In this document: piece by piece, positions 1-9,923 of the stretch | How positions within the stretch are numbered: the stretch's first letter is position 1 | How the letters are laid out: each line of letters begins with the position of its first letter | NCBI RefSeq assembly: GCF_008064665.1 | Contig: NZ_VRZA01000002.1 | Span: 558,001 to 622,000 of the forward strand | Direction of reading: 5' to 3' | Source: Parahaliea maris | GTDB taxonomy: Bacteria; Pseudomonadota; Gammaproteobacteria; Pseudomonadales; Halieaceae | DNA length: 64,000 nt | Program-made: the position numbers and the translations under genes | Notes under the pieces: generated by a model | Told to the model about the DNA's origin: nothing | The model's database searches: none | What the model saw: only the letters and a program-made list of their open reading frames with translations

Positions 1-2
1 AC

Positions 3-791
3 CTGGGTAACGAGCGCCGCCAGATCGTGCAGTTCGAAATCACGACCTTCGGTGAAGGCGACCGCCTGGTGTTCGCCCGCGATATCACCAAGGTGGCCCA
101 GCTGGAACAGATGCGCCGTGATTTCGTCGGCAACGTCTCCCACGAGTTGCGCACACCGCTGACGGTGATCAAGGGTTACCTGGAAACCATACTCGCCTAT
201 GGCGACCAGCTCGAGCCCCGCTTCGTGCGCCCGCTGCAGCAGATGGACCAGCAGGCCCAGCGCATGGAAAACCTGCTCAAGGACCTGCTCTGGCTGTCGC
301 GCATCGAGAGCGTGGAGAGCACGCCCAAGCACAAGCAGGTGGACGTACCCGCCCTGTTGCAGGAGCTGCACGACGAGCTGTTCACCACCTATCCGGAGCG
401 GCGCCTGGACCTGGAACTGGAATGTGACTGCAAGGTGCTCGGCGACTACCGGGAACTGCACAGCGCGGTGTCCAACCTGGTAATCAATGCCTTCAAGTAC
501 AGCCCCGAGGACACGCCGGTGACCCTGCGCTGGCAACGCTGGGGCGAACTGGAGGGGCAAAAGGCGGCGCTGTCGGTGGTGGACCGGGGTATGGGAATCG
601 CCGAGAGCCACTTGCCGCGTTTGACCGAGCGCTTCTACCGGGTCGACGACAGCCGCTCGTCGCAAACCGGCGGCACCGGGCTGGGGCTTGCGATCGTCAA
701 ACACGTGGCTGCCTCCCACCAGGCGGAGTTGCAGATTGAAAGCCGACTGGGAGAGGGCAGCACCTTCAGGATGGTGTTTCCATTGCCCTGA
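3..791 (+). CDS. phoR: Phosphate regulon sensor histidine kinase PhoR (C-terminal part)
   Basis: The frame is open from the window edge, so the N-terminus (membrane and most of the PAS region) lies upstream. What is visible is the end of a PAS-like segment, then a HisKA dimerisation helix with SHELRTPLTV (phospho-acceptor His codon at 141-143) and a complete HATPase_c domain: N box NAFKYSPED, G1 DRGMGI, F box ERFYRVDDSRS, G2 GGTGLGLAIVK. PhoR autophosphorylates and passes the phosphate to PhoB when phosphate is scarce. The assignment to PhoR, rather than another kinase, rests on the pst genes that follow 60 bases downstream on the same strand. Confidence 0.93.
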   Translation: MGNERRQIVQFEITTFGEGDRLVFARDITKVAQLEQMRRDFVGNVSHELRTPLTVIKGYLETILAYGDQLEPRFVRPLQQMDQQAQRMENLLKDLLWLSRIESVESTPKHKQVDVPALLQELHDELFTTYPERRLDLELECDCKVLGDYRELHSAVSNLVINAFKYSPEDTPVTLRWQRWGELEGQKAALSVVDRGMGIAESHLPRLTERFYRVDDSRSSQTGGTGLGLAIVKHVAASHQAELQIESRLGEGSTFRMVFPLP

Positions 792-850
792 ACCCGGCGG
801 GTCCGTAGCATTCGGGAGTGAACAATAAAACGGGCATTCAGGAGCCATTC

Positions 851-1816
851 ATGAGATCGATCAGGACCATTGTCGTTGCCCTCGGGTTGGCGCTCGCCGC
901 CCCGCTGGCGGCTGCGGGGGTCGATCAGGCACTGAAGGATTACCAGGTCGCCAGCGGGGTGTCGGGGAAACTGTCGAGTATTGGCTCGGACACCCTGGCC
1001 AACCTGATGACCCTCTGGGCGGAAGAGTTCAAGCGCGCCTATCCCAACGTCACCATACAGATTCAGGCCGCCGGCTCGTCTACGGCGCCCCCGGCCCTCA
1101 CTGAGGGCACGGCTAACCTGGGGCCGATGAGCCGCAAGATGAAGGACAAGGAAATCGAGGCCTTCGAAAGCCGTTATGGTTACAAGCCCACCGCGGTCCC
1201 CCTGGCGATCGATGCCCTTGCGGTCTATGTGCACAGTGACAACCCCATTGGTGGCATGTCACTTGAGGATGTGGATGCCGTCTTTTCCTCCACCCGGCTG
1301 TGTGGCCGCAGCGGTGACATTCGGCGTTGGGGAGCGCTGGGGCTCGGGGGCTCCTGGGCCACGCGTGATATGCAATTGTTCGGCCGCAACTCAGTGTCGG
1401 GTACCTACGGTTATTTCAAGGAAGAGGCCCTGTGCAAGGGCGATTTCAAAAATAACGTGAATGAGCAGCCAGGTTCCGCATCCGTCGTCCAGTCGGTTTC
1501 GACCTCCCTGAATGGCATTGGTTATTCCGGCATCGGCTACAACACCTCCAGCGTCCGCGCGGTACCGCTGAGCAGGCACTCTGGCGGTGAAACCGTGGCC
1601 GCGACTGCGGAGAATGCAGTCACCGGTGCCTATCCGCTGGCACGCTTTCTCTACGTTTATGTCAACAAGGAGCCCAGCAAGCCCCTGGCCCCGATGGAGC
1701 GGGAATTCCTGCGTCTCGTTTACTCCCGGCAGGGCCAGGAAGTCGTCGTGAAAGATGGTTACATCCCTCTACCAGCAATGATGGTAGAGCGCTTTGCTGC
1801 CGAGCTGGGGCTGTAG
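851..1816 (+). CDS. pstS: Phosphate ABC transporter substrate-binding protein PstS
   Basis: About 321 residues. The start at 851 follows AGGAG at the usual distance and opens with a clear signal peptide ([17 protein letters not shown], cleavage near AAAG). An in-frame GTG at 818 would put 11 polar residues before the signal peptide and is unlikely. The mature protein has the PBP-like type 2 fold, with motifs such as IGSDTL and [12 protein letters not shown] that contact phosphate. It binds phosphate in the periplasm and delivers it to PstCA. Its stop codon overlaps or abuts the pstC start. I saw no convincing Pho box in the short gap after phoR. Confidence 0.95.
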   Translation: MRSIRTIVVALGLALAAPLAAAGVDQALKDYQVASGVSGKLSSIGSDTLANLMTLWAEEFKRAYPNVTIQIQAAGSSTAPPALTEGTANLGPMSRKMKDKEIEAFESRYGYKPTAVPLAIDALAVYVHSDNPIGGMSLEDVDAVFSSTRLCGRSGDIRRWGALGLGGSWATRDMQLFGRNSVSGTYGYFKEEALCKGDFKNNVNEQPGSASVVQSVSTSLNGIGYSGIGYNTSSVRAVPLSRHSGGETVAATAENAVTGAYPLARFLYVYVNKEPSKPLAPMEREFLRLVYSRQGQEVVVKDGYIPLPAMMVERFAAELGL

Positions 1817-1818
1817 TG

Positions 1819-4062
1819 ATGGTAGACCTGTCACTGCATATTCCCGCGAACCGGGAAAAGGCCCGGCGCTACAGGGACAGGTTGGCCACGGTGGGAGTCA
1901 CCGCCGGGGGGGCCGCCGTGCTGCTGGCCATTCTCCTGATTTTCTTTTATTTGCTCTATGAAGTGTTGCCGCTGTTTGGTGGCACTTCGGTAGCGGACAA
2001 CACGCCCGATACCTGGCAGGGCGGCGCGCCGCCGGCCTACCTGTCGCTGGAAGAGCAGGGCGAAGTGGGGCTCGCGGTTTCGGCGGGCGGCGAGGCCATC
2101 TTTTTCAGAGTGGCGGACGGGCGGATCATCAGTCGCCGTGAGCTCGGCGCCGGGCGCGCGCCAGTGACGGTGCTGGCCGGCGCTGCCGCCGGGGGGCGAA
2201 CACTGGCGCTGGGTCATGCGGATGGCTCGGTCAATCTGCTGCGTTCTGATTACCGCCTGGGCTATCCCGAGGGTCGCCGGGTTATTACGCCCTCCCTGCG
2301 TTCACTGTACCCCGACCGGGAGCTTCGCCTCGGCACTGGCGCTGTGGCTGCCCTGGCCGTTCAGGATAGCGAGGACGGCCTGCTGCTGGTGGCAGAGCTG
2401 GCAGGGGAGGGGCTGCGCGGATTGCGCTTCCGGCGCCAGCAGAATCCGCTGACCGGGGAATCAAGCCTGGAGCCATCCACGCTGCGCTTGCCCGCGCTGC
2501 CGGGGCAGTCGGCGGCGCTCTACCTCGGCGCGGGGCAGCGCTGGCTTTACCGTCTGGATCAGGACGGCGGCTACGTTGTGCTCGACCTGCAGTCGGGTGA
2601 GGACGCTGGTGTTGCAACGATTGTCGATCAGGGGCGCCTTTTTGAGAATGGTGCAGCGTTGGCCACCAGCGCGATGCTGCTGGGTGACATATCGCTGCTG
2701 GCAGCTTCTGAAGCAGGGAAACTGCACCAGTATTTCATGGTGCGCGACGGGCGGGGCGGCCATCAACTGCAGCGGGTGAGGAGCTTCGATACCGGCGGGG
2801 TCGTTGTTCGGCAACTGGTGCCTGAACAGCGGCGCAAGGGCTTTGTCGCGCTGGGGCGAAGCGGGGAGCTGCAGATTTTCCATACCACCGCTCACCGTCG
2901 CCTCTACGTCCAGGCCACCGGGATGGATCTTGCAGGTCAGGCGGCGATTTCACCCCGGGGTGACACGCTGATTGCAGTAGACACCGCAAACACCCTGCAC
3001 TCCTGGGCGGTGGATAACGAACACCCCGACATATCCTGGTCGGCCCTATGGCAGAAGGTGTGGTACGAAAGCCACGATGAGCCCGCCCACATCTGGCAAT
3101 CCTCTGCCGCCAACAACGATTTTGAACCCAAGTACAGTCTCGCCCCGCTGGCCTTCGGCACCCTCAAGGCGGCCTTCTACACCATGCTGATTGCGGCACC
3201 GCTGGCGATTTGCGGGGCGATCTATACGGCTTACTTCATGGCCCCCACCCTGCGTCGCAAGGTCAAGCCACTGATCGAGTTGATGGAGGCCCTGCCAACG
3301 GTGATTCTGGGGTTTCTCGCGGGCCTGTGGCTGGCGCCGATTGTCGAGGACAGGCTGGCGGGCATCTTCTCCTTCCTGGTGTTGATGCCCATAGGCATCC
3401 TGCTGTTCGCCTACCTGTTTTCTCACTTGCCCCTGGCGATTCGCCGGCGAGTACCGGACGGTTGGGATGCCGCACTGCTGATTCCCGTCGTGGTATTGAT
3501 CGGCTATCTGGGCTTTGCCCTCAATGGCCCCCTGGAGCAGCTGCTGTTTGGCGGTGACATGCGCCTGTGGATCGGTCGCGAACTGGGTGTTTCTTTCGAC
3601 CAGCGCAATTCCCTGGTGGTGGGTATTGCCATGGGCATGGCGGTGATACCGACCATCTTCTCTATCGCCGAGGATGCAATATTCTCGGTTCCCGGTCATC
3701 TCAGTGATGGCAGCCTGGCCCTTGGGGCGACACCCTGGCAGACCCTGACCGGCGTGGTATTGCCCACCGCCAGCCCGGGTATTTTCTCCGGTCTTATGAT
3801 CGGCCTTGGGCGCGCGGTCGGGGAGACCATGATCGTGCTGATGGCCACGGGCAATACCCCGATCATGGACGCCAACATCTTTGAAGGGATGCGCACCCTG
3901 TCAGCCAACATCGCCATCGAGATGCCGGAGGCGGAAGTGAACAGCACCCACTACAGGATTCTGTTCCTCGCGGCCTTCGTGCTGTTCCTGTTCACCTTCG
4001 TGGTCAACACCATTGCCGAACTGATTCGCCAGCGGCTGCGCAGCCGGTACGGGTCGCTCTGA
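1819..4062 (+). CDS. pstC: Phosphate ABC transporter permease PstC, long form
   Basis: About 747 residues, more than twice the size of E. coli PstC. One membrane helix (roughly residues 25-50) is followed by a large extracytoplasmic insertion of about 370 residues with repeated short beta-type blade segments resembling a beta-propeller (VGLAVSAGGEAIFFRVADG and similar). The BPD_transp_1 permease domain follows from about residue 430, with the EAA-type loop around LGATPWQTLTGVVLPTASPG. The long form is known in Pseudomonas and relatives. ATG at 1819 is chosen; GTG at 1816 overlaps the pstS stop and is an alternative. The stop overlaps the pstA start (ATGA). Confidence 0.93.
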   Translation: MVDLSLHIPANREKARRYRDRLATVGVTAGGAAVLLAILLIFFYLLYEVLPLFGGTSVADNTPDTWQGGAPPAYLSLEEQGEVGLAVSAGGEAIFFRVADGRIISRRELGAGRAPVTVLAGAAAGGRTLALGHADGSVNLLRSDYRLGYPEGRRVITPSLRSLYPDRELRLGTGAVAALAVQDSEDGLLLVAELAGEGLRGLRFRRQQNPLTGESSLEPSTLRLPALPGQSAALYLGAGQRWLYRLDQDGGYVVLDLQSGEDAGVATIVDQGRLFENGAALATSAMLLGDISLLAASEAGKLHQYFMVRDGRGGHQLQRVRSFDTGGVVVRQLVPEQRRKGFVALGRSGELQIFHTTAHRRLYVQATGMDLAGQAAISPRGDTLIAVDTANTLHSWAVDNEHPDISWSALWQKVWYESHDEPAHIWQSSAANNDFEPKYSLAPLAFGTLKAAFYTMLIAAPLAICGAIYTAYFMAPTLRRKVKPLIELMEALPTVILGFLAGLWLAPIVEDRLAGIFSFLVLMPIGILLFAYLFSHLPLAIRRRVPDGWDAALLIPVVVLIGYLGFALNGPLEQLLFGGDMRLWIGRELGVSFDQRNSLVVGIAMGMAVIPTIFSIAEDAIFSVPGHLSDGSLALGATPWQTLTGVVLPTASPGIFSGLMIGLGRAVGETMIVLMATGNTPIMDANIFEGMRTLSANIAIEMPEAEVNSTHYRILFLAAFVLFLFTFVVNTIAELIRQRLRSRYGSL

Positions 4063-5759
4063 TGACTCAGCCGGATATTCACGCGCGGGGCCACAGGGGG
4101 CCACTGACCTGGATGCGCAGCGGGGAGCCGATGATCTGGCTGAACGCCGCTGCCGTCAGCCTCAGCGTCGTTGCTGTGCTGGGACTGCTTCTGCTGCTGG
4201 CAGTGCGCGGCTTCGGCCACTTCTGGCCGCGCGATGTCATGGCGGTGAGTACCGCCTACGCGGGCGCAGAACAGCGGTTGTTGGGAGAGGTGGTGGATTG
4301 GGCGCAAGTGCCCGCCCAGCAGTTGCGAGAAGCCGGGTTTGAACTCACGGGCCCAGGGCCGCTTTACGGGCGCTCCCTGATCAAGCAGGGTAATCGCGAA
4401 TATTTCGACAGTGACTTTATCTGGGTGCTCGACGAGCATATGGGGCCGCGGGCCTATCCGCCTTCCGTGGCGGTCGTCGAGCGACTGGAGTGGGGTAACC
4501 TCTACGGGGAGCTGCAGTCCGTTCGGGTCGATGACAGGATCCTGGCGGATACCGGCGCCTCGGATAGGCTCTGGCCCGCTTTTCAGGGGCTGATTGCCGA
4601 TACCCGCCAGGTGCGGGACGAGATCCGCCATATCGAGCGCGACGAGATTGGCGGTATCAACCACCGGATGGAGCGCCTGCGTCTGCAGCAACGCTCTCTG
4701 GAGCTGGACGGCGAGCTCGACGCGGCTGCCCAGGCGGACCTGGCAACTGCGAGAGCGCAACTGGATGCCGAGTACGACGTGCTGCATGTGCAGTTGCAGG
4801 CGCTCTACCAGAGTATTCAGGGCGCGTCCTACACGGTGCGTCTCGCCGATGGGCAGCTTGTCGAGTTGCCGGTCGCCAAGGTGGTGCGAGCCTACCAGCC
4901 CAATGCCATGAACCGCTGGCAGAAGTGCGCCCTGTACCTGGAGAAACTGTGGGAGTTCTTAAGCGATGAACCCCGCGAGGCCAATACCGAGGGCGGTGTG
5001 TATCCCGCCATTTTCGGCACGGTCATCATGGTAATCCTGATGTCGATTATCGTTGCGCCCTTCGGGGTGCTGGCCGCCGTCTACCTGCGGGAATATGCGC
5101 ACCAGGGGTTTGTCACCCGCATCATCCGGGTGGCGGTTAACAACCTCGCCGGTGTGCCATCCATTGTTTACGGCGTGTTCGGGCTGGGGTTTTTCGTCTA
5201 CTTTGTTGGCGGTGAACTGGACGAGCTGTTTTTCGCCGCGGCCCTGCCGAGCCCGACCTTTGGTACACCGGGGCTCATGTGGGCGTCGCTGACACTCGCC
5301 CTGCTGACCCTGCCGGTGGTGATTGTGGCCACCGAGGAGGGGCTCGACCGTATCCCGGTATCGATCCGGGAGGGCAGCCTGGCCCTGGGTGCAACCCGGG
5401 CAGAGACGCTCTGGCGCGTTGTCCTGCCGATGGCCAGTCCGGCGATGATGACCGGCCTGATTCTCGCGGTGGCCCGGGCGGCGGGGGAGGTGGCGCCACT
5501 GATGCTGGTGGGTGTGGTCAAGCTCGCCCCCTCGCTGCCGGTGGACGGTAACTACCCCTTCCTGCACTTCGATCAGAAATTCATGCATTTGGGGTTCCAC
5601 ATCTACGACGTCGGCTTCCAGAGTCCCAACGTGGAGGCGGCGCGGCCGCTGGTATATGCTACCGCGCTGTTACTCGTCGTCCTGATTGCCTTGCTGAACC
5701 TGACCGCGGTTACCCTGCGCAACCACTTGCGCGAGCGCTACAAATCACTGGAGAACTAG
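4062..5759 (+). CDS. pstA: Phosphate ABC transporter permease PstA, long form
   Basis: 565 residues, with the start in an ATGA overlap with pstC. The N-terminal helix is near residues 27-48. A periplasmic insertion of about 230 residues follows, including a charged, probably coiled-coil stretch around residues 175-260 ([20 protein letters not shown]). The C-terminal permease domain carries the coupling loop with [20 protein letters not shown]. With PstC it forms the membrane channel for phosphate. Both partners are enlarged on the periplasmic side, as in other Pseudomonas-type Pst systems. Confidence 0.93.
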   Translation: MTQPDIHARGHRGPLTWMRSGEPMIWLNAAAVSLSVVAVLGLLLLLAVRGFGHFWPRDVMAVSTAYAGAEQRLLGEVVDWAQVPAQQLREAGFELTGPGPLYGRSLIKQGNREYFDSDFIWVLDEHMGPRAYPPSVAVVERLEWGNLYGELQSVRVDDRILADTGASDRLWPAFQGLIADTRQVRDEIRHIERDEIGGINHRMERLRLQQRSLELDGELDAAAQADLATARAQLDAEYDVLHVQLQALYQSIQGASYTVRLADGQLVELPVAKVVRAYQPNAMNRWQKCALYLEKLWEFLSDEPREANTEGGVYPAIFGTVIMVILMSIIVAPFGVLAAVYLREYAHQGFVTRIIRVAVNNLAGVPSIVYGVFGLGFFVYFVGGELDELFFAAALPSPTFGTPGLMWASLTLALLTLPVVIVATEEGLDRIPVSIREGSLALGATRAETLWRVVLPMASPAMMTGLILAVARAAGEVAPLMLVGVVKLAPSLPVDGNYPFLHFDQKFMHLGFHIYDVGFQSPNVEAARPLVYATALLLVVLIALLNLTAVTLRNHLRERYKSLEN

Positions 5760-5766
5760 TCGAACC

Positions 5767-6591
5767 ATGGCAGAACACGTGATCGACATTCAGGCCCTGC
5801 GTCGTTCGGCGGTGAAGTCCGGACAGGAAGTACTGCCCACCAGCCTGGCGATGCGCAATCTCAGCCTGTTTTATAACAACGACACCCAGGCGTTGTACGA
5901 CATCAACCTGGACATTCCCCGGCAGCGGGTCACGGCTTTCATCGGCCCCAGTGGCTGTGGTAAATCGAGCTTGCTGCGCTGTATCAATCGGATGAACGAC
6001 CTGATCGATGGCTGCCGTGTAACCGGTGAGCTGTTGCTGGAGGGTGAAAATATCTACGATCCGCGGGTCGACGCGGCAAGCCTCCGGCGCCGGGTGGGCA
6101 TGGTATTCCAGAAACCCAATCCGTTCCCCAAGACCGTGTATGAGAATGTCGCCTATGGCCTGCGCATCCAGGGGCTCAACAAGAAACGGGTGCTGGACGA
6201 GGTGGTGGAAAAATCCCTGCGCGCCGCCGCGCTGTGGGATGAGGTGAAAGATCGCCTGCACGAAAACGCCCTGGGCATGTCCGGTGGCCAGCAACAGCGC
6301 CTGGTGATTGCCCGGACCATCGCGGTGGAGCCGGATGTCTTGCTGCTGGATGAACCGGCCTCGGCCCTGGACCCGATTTCCACGCTGAAAATTGAAGAGC
6401 TCATCTATGAGCTCAAATCCCGCTACACTATAGTGATAGTCACGCACAATATGCAGCAGGCGGCACGGGTGTCGGACATGACCGCCTTTATGTACATGGG
6501 CAAACTCGTCGAATTCGACCAGACCGACAGCCTGTTTACCAACCCGGCCAAGAAGCAGACGGAAGATTACATTACCGGTCGTTACGGTTGA
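5767..6591 (+). CDS. pstB: Phosphate ABC transporter ATP-binding protein PstB
   Basis: 274 residues. It powers PstCA by ATP hydrolysis at the inner face of the membrane. Walker A is GPSGCGKSS (residues 60-68), the ABC signature is MSGGQQQRL (171-179), and Walker B is [12 protein letters not shown] (191-202), followed by the switch His in [21 protein letters not shown] is diagnostic of PstB. The gene starts 7 bases after pstA and precedes phoU by 25 bases, in one operon. Confidence 0.97.
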   Translation: MAEHVIDIQALRRSAVKSGQEVLPTSLAMRNLSLFYNNDTQALYDINLDIPRQRVTAFIGPSGCGKSSLLRCINRMNDLIDGCRVTGELLLEGENIYDPRVDAASLRRRVGMVFQKPNPFPKTVYENVAYGLRIQGLNKKRVLDEVVEKSLRAAALWDEVKDRLHENALGMSGGQQQRLVIARTIAVEPDVLLLDEPASALDPISTLKIEELIYELKSRYTIVIVTHNMQQAARVSDMTAFMYMGKLVEFDQTDSLFTNPAKKQTEDYITGRYG

Positions 6592-6616
6592 GCGAGTCGC
6601 CCCCAGGAGAGGCAGG

Positions 6617-7348
6617 ATGTTTCAGCAGGATAGCTACAGGCAGCACATTTCGGCCCAGTTCAACGCCGAACTGGAGGCGGTGAAAAACCATTTGCTGGAG
6701 ATGGGTGGCCTGGTCGAGCAACAGGTAGCCCGCGCGGTAGAGTCCCTGTTGAGTCGCGACAGCGGCCTGGCCGAGGAAATCATCGTCAACGATGAACTCG
6801 TCAACCAGCTCGAGGTGAGCATCGACGAGGAGTGCTCGCGCATCCTCGCCCGGCGCCAGCCGGCCGCGTCAGACCTGCGCCTGGTATTTACCATTGCCAA
6901 GGTGACCACCGATCTCGAGCGGATCGGTGACGAGGCCTCCAAAATCGCCCGCCAGGCCGTGCGCCTGTCCGAGGAGGATGCCTCACCCAGCAACTTCGTC
7001 GAGATTCGCCATATCGGTGGCCACGTGGCCAACATGCTGCGCAAGTCGCTGGATGCCTTCGCCCGGCTGGATGTGGATATGGCGGTGGAAACCATTGTCG
7101 CTGATCGCTCGGTCGACGCCGAGTACTCGACGGCCATGCGCAGCCTGATCACTTTCATGATGGAAGATCCGCGCACCATCGGGGCGGTGATCAACGAAAT
7201 GTGGGCCCTGCGCAGCCTCGAGCGTGTCGGTGACCACGCCAGCAATATCTCGGAGCACGTGGTGTACCTGGTTCGAGGGCTGGATGTGCGCCACGTCGAA
7301 CCGGATGAGCTGGTCGCCCACGTAGAGGAGTCGGAACGCAACAGCTGA
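6617..7348 (+). CDS. phoU: Phosphate signalling complex protein PhoU
   Basis: 243 residues, the normal length. Two PhoU three-helix repeats are visible, each with a metal-contact motif: ERIGDEASKIA near residue 100 and ERVGDHASNISE near residue 205. PhoU links Pst transport activity to PhoR and represses the Pho response when phosphate is plentiful. The start follows GGAGAGG. It is the last gene of the pst operon; the next feature is a tRNA gene with its own promoter. Confidence 0.97.
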   Translation: MFQQDSYRQHISAQFNAELEAVKNHLLEMGGLVEQQVARAVESLLSRDSGLAEEIIVNDELVNQLEVSIDEECSRILARRQPAASDLRLVFTIAKVTTDLERIGDEASKIARQAVRLSEEDASPSNFVEIRHIGGHVANMLRKSLDAFARLDVDMAVETIVADRSVDAEYSTAMRSLITFMMEDPRTIGAVINEMWALRSLERVGDHASNISEHVVYLVRGLDVRHVEPDELVAHVEESERNS

Positions 7349-7376
7349 CGCTTTTGATTTTAAGCTGCTGCAACGC

Positions 7377-7404
7377 TTGCAATGACCGCCCGCATCAGTA
7401 AAAT
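7377..7404 (+). promoter_or_regulatory. Probable sigma70 promoter of tRNA-Glu
   Basis: TTGCAA and TAAAAT are separated by 16 bases, followed by a GC-rich discriminator (CCGCG), as is usual for stable-RNA promoters under stringent control. The tRNA begins 34 bases beyond the -10 box. No transcript data are available. Confidence 0.6.
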
Positions 7405-7438
7405 ACCGCGCTTCTGATCGACAGGTCGGAAGCGCTGC

Positions 7439-7514
7439 GTCCCCTTCGTCTAGTGGTCCAGGACACCGCCCTTTCACGGCGGGAACAGGGGTTCGAACCC
7501 CCTAGGGGACGCCA
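7439..7514 (+). tRNA. tRNA-Glu (anticodon TTC)
   Basis: A 76-nt cloverleaf. Acceptor stem GTCCCCT pairs with AGGGGAC, the anticodon stem CCGCC/GGCGG encloses loop CTTTCAC (TTC at 7473-7475), the T loop is GTTCGAACC, and the 3' CCA is encoded. A near-identical second copy lies on the minus strand at 44877-44952. Confidence 0.97.
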
Positions 7515-7560
7515 TACAATTTGCGATGACCGGTTTTCCAGAGTCGGCATTGCACGCAGA

Positions 7561-7588
7561 AAAGCCCGGTATCCTACCGGGCTTTTTT
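7561..7588 (+). terminator. Rho-independent terminator after tRNA-Glu
   Basis: An 11-bp perfect stem (AAAGCCCGGTA / TACCGGGCTTT) with a 3-nt loop, followed by six T. It would end the tRNA transcript just before hisC. Confidence 0.88.
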
Positions 7589-7618
7589 GTCTGTACCTGC
7601 GCCGGGTGGAGGAAGTCC

Positions 7619-8677
7619 ATGAGTCGTTTCTGGAGTGCCGTGACACACAAGCTCACTCCCTACGTGCCAGGGGAGCAGCCGCGTCACAAGCGCCTGATCA
7701 AGCTCAATACCAACGAGTCCCCGGTAGAGCCCTCGCCGCGGGTGCTGGAAGCGATTGCCGCTACTTCCGGCGACATGCTCAGGCGCTACCCCGACCCGGA
7801 GTCGGTGGCCCTGCGCGAAAGCCTTGCCCGTCGTTTTGGCCTCGCTCCCTCGCAGGTGTTTGTGGGCAACGGCTCTGACGAGGTCCTGGCTCACGCCTTC
7901 CTCGGCCTGCTGCAGCACCCGAAACCCATTCTTTTTCCCGATATTACTTACAGCTTCTATCCGGTGTGGGCGGGGCTTTACGGTATCGAATTCGAGCGCG
8001 TGCCCCTGGACGAGGACTTTCGCGTCGACGTCGCTGACTACCAGCGCCCCAACGGTGGCATCATCCTGCCCAACCCCAACGCACCCACCGGAGTGCTGCT
8101 GTCGCTGGCGGAGATTCGCCAGTTGCTGGAAGCGAACCGCGACAGCGTCGTGGTGGTGGACGAGGCCTATATCGATTTCGGCGGTGAATCTGCTGCGGCG
8201 CTGATTCCGGAGTTTGACAACCTGCTGGTCGTACACACGCTGTCCAAGTCGCGGGCCTTGGCTGGCCTGCGGGTGGGATATGCGCTGGGCCAGGATGAGC
8301 TCATCGAGGGGCTTTCGCGGGTGAAGAACTGCTTCAATTCCTACCCCCTGGACGTCGTGGCCCAGCGCGCGGCCGTGGCGTCTATCGAGGACGAGGCCTG
8401 GTTCCAGGCCGGTTGCCAGGCGGTGGTAGACAATCGGGAGTGGCTGCAACAGGCCCTGGCCGGACTGGGCTTTCGCTGCCTGCCGTCTGCGGCAAACTTT
8501 GTTTTTGCCAGCCATCCGGAACGCAACGCTGCGGATCTGTTTCAGGCCCTGCGGGAGCAGGGCATCGTAGTGCGCTACTTCGACAAGCCCCGGATCAACC
8601 AGTATCTTCGCATCAGTATCGGGTCACGGGAAGACTGCGAGGCGTTGATCGAGGCGCTTCAGGCCCTGCTGGCCTGA
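7619..8677 (+). CDS. hisC: Histidinol-phosphate aminotransferase HisC
   Basis: 352 residues with the start at 7619, which follows GGAGGA. An upstream in-frame ATG at 7526 lies before the tRNA terminator and is rejected. It is a PLP-dependent fold type I aminotransferase. Visible motifs are TNESP near residue 31, GNGSDE (83-88), PNPNAPTG (151-158), DEAYIDF (181-187) and the PLP lysine in LSKSRALAG (Lys210). It converts imidazole-acetol phosphate and glutamate to histidinol phosphate in histidine synthesis. It stands alone here, without other his genes, so an aromatic or other HisC-like substrate range cannot be excluded. Confidence 0.9.
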   Translation: MSRFWSAVTHKLTPYVPGEQPRHKRLIKLNTNESPVEPSPRVLEAIAATSGDMLRRYPDPESVALRESLARRFGLAPSQVFVGNGSDEVLAHAFLGLLQHPKPILFPDITYSFYPVWAGLYGIEFERVPLDEDFRVDVADYQRPNGGIILPNPNAPTGVLLSLAEIRQLLEANRDSVVVVDEAYIDFGGESAAALIPEFDNLLVVHTLSKSRALAGLRVGYALGQDELIEGLSRVKNCFNSYPLDVVAQRAAVASIEDEAWFQAGCQAVVDNREWLQQALAGLGFRCLPSAANFVFASHPERNAADLFQALREQGIVVRYFDKPRINQYLRISIGSREDCEALIEALQALLA

Positions 8678-8699
8678 AGCCGGGCAGGGCCATCAGGCC

Positions 8700-9821
8700 C
8701 TAGCACTTCTGGAGAACGACGCTGCCGATACTGTAGCCGGCACCGAAGGAGCAGAGTACGCCCAGGTCGCCACTGACGAGGTCAGCGCGGTGCTTGTGGA
8801 AGGCGATGACCGAGCCGGCGGAACTGGTGTTGGCGTACTCATCGAGAATGGTGGGCGCTTCCTCGGCGGTGGCCTCACGCCCCAGTACCTTTCTGGCAAT
8901 CAACTGGTTCATGCTCAGGTTGGCCTGGTGCAGCCACATGCGGCGCAGGCTGGTGGCGGGGATATCCAGTTGCTCGAGTTGTGCTGACATCTGCCTGGCA
9001 ACGGCGGGACACACTTCCTTGAACACCTTGCGGCCTTCCTGCACGAACAGTTTGTCCGGCTTGCCGATGCCGGACTCGTCCCCGCGGTTGAGGAAGCCGA
9101 AGTTATTGCGGATATTGTTGGAAAACATGGTCTGCAACTTGCTGTCGAGAATGCGGTAGCAGTCGGTGCTGGTGGCGTCTTCCTCGCGCTCCACGATCAC
9201 CGCAGTGCAGACATCCCCGAAAATGAAATGCGAATCGCGGTCACGGAAATTCAGGTGCCCGCTGCAGATTTCCGGGTTCACCATCAATACGCAGCGCGCG
9301 CTGCCGTTGGCAATCGCGTCACGGGCCTGCTGGATGCCAAAGGTCGCAGAGGAGCAGGCTACGTTCATGTCGAAGCCGAAACCCTCGATGCCCAGGGCCG
9401 CCTGGATTTCCACCGCCATGGCGGGGTAGGGGCGCTGCATATTCGACGCAGCGACAATGACGGCGTCGATATCCGCAGCACTTTTGCCGGCCTGGGCCAT
9501 GGCGTCGCGCGCGGCGGCAACCGCCATTTCACACTGCACCGAGGGTTCCTCGTTGCTGCGCTCGGGAATGTTGGGGGCCATGCGGGCGGGGTCGAGAATC
9601 CCCGTCTTGTCGACTACGTAGCGGGATTTGATGCCCGATGCCTTGACGATGAACTCCTCGGAGGAATGGCCAAGGGCTGGCAATTCACCGCGCTCGATGG
9701 CCTCGGCATTGTCGCGATTGTAGTCGTCTACCCAGGCGTTGAAGGCGGTCACCAGTTCGGCGTTGGTGATGGAGTTCGGGGGGGTGTAGAGGCCGGTGCC
9801 GCTGATGACAATGGCGGACAT
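8700..9821 (-). CDS. Beta-ketoacyl-ACP synthase III (FabH-like, PA3286 type)
   Basis: 373 residues, about 55 longer than E. coli FabH, with the extra length between residues 25 and 95. The catalytic triad is visible: Cys156 in NVACSSATFG, His298 in WLHQAN and Asn331 in EYANTSSAGS. This longer form resembles Pseudomonas PA3286, reported to feed beta-oxidation intermediates (octanoyl-CoA) into fatty acid synthesis; whether this copy has that specificity is inference. A GGAG lies 9 bases before the ATG. It converges on hisC with a 22-base gap holding a small AGGGCC/GGCCCT hairpin. Confidence 0.88.
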   Translation of the reverse strand: MSAIVISGTGLYTPPNSITNAELVTAFNAWVDDYNRDNAEAIERGELPALGHSSEEFIVKASGIKSRYVVDKTGILDPARMAPNIPERSNEEPSVQCEMAVAAARDAMAQAGKSAADIDAVIVAASNMQRPYPAMAVEIQAALGIEGFGFDMNVACSSATFGIQQARDAIANGSARCVLMVNPEICSGHLNFRDRDSHFIFGDVCTAVIVEREEDATSTDCYRILDSKLQTMFSNNIRNNFGFLNRGDESGIGKPDKLFVQEGRKVFKEVCPAVARQMSAQLEQLDIPATSLRRMWLHQANLSMNQLIARKVLGREATAEEAPTILDEYANTSSAGSVIAFHKHRADLVSGDLGVLCSFGAGYSIGSVVLQKC

Positions 9822-9923
9822 GCGGTGTTGCTCCTGCGCTGATTACGGGGGCCTTCAGGGAGGCCGGAGAATGTGGGTAAGTGTACCTTGAATCGCCAGG
9901 TTGCGCCGGCTTTGGCCGGAAAA

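Noticed and set aside
792-850. A Pho box before pstS
   Set aside because: I could not find two CTGTCAT-like repeats at the right spacing in the short phoR-pstS gap; pst may be read from a promoter upstream of the window.
7526-7618. An upstream start for hisC
   Set aside because: The stretch contains the tRNA-Glu terminator and lacks a ribosome site, while GGAGGA precedes the ATG at 7619.
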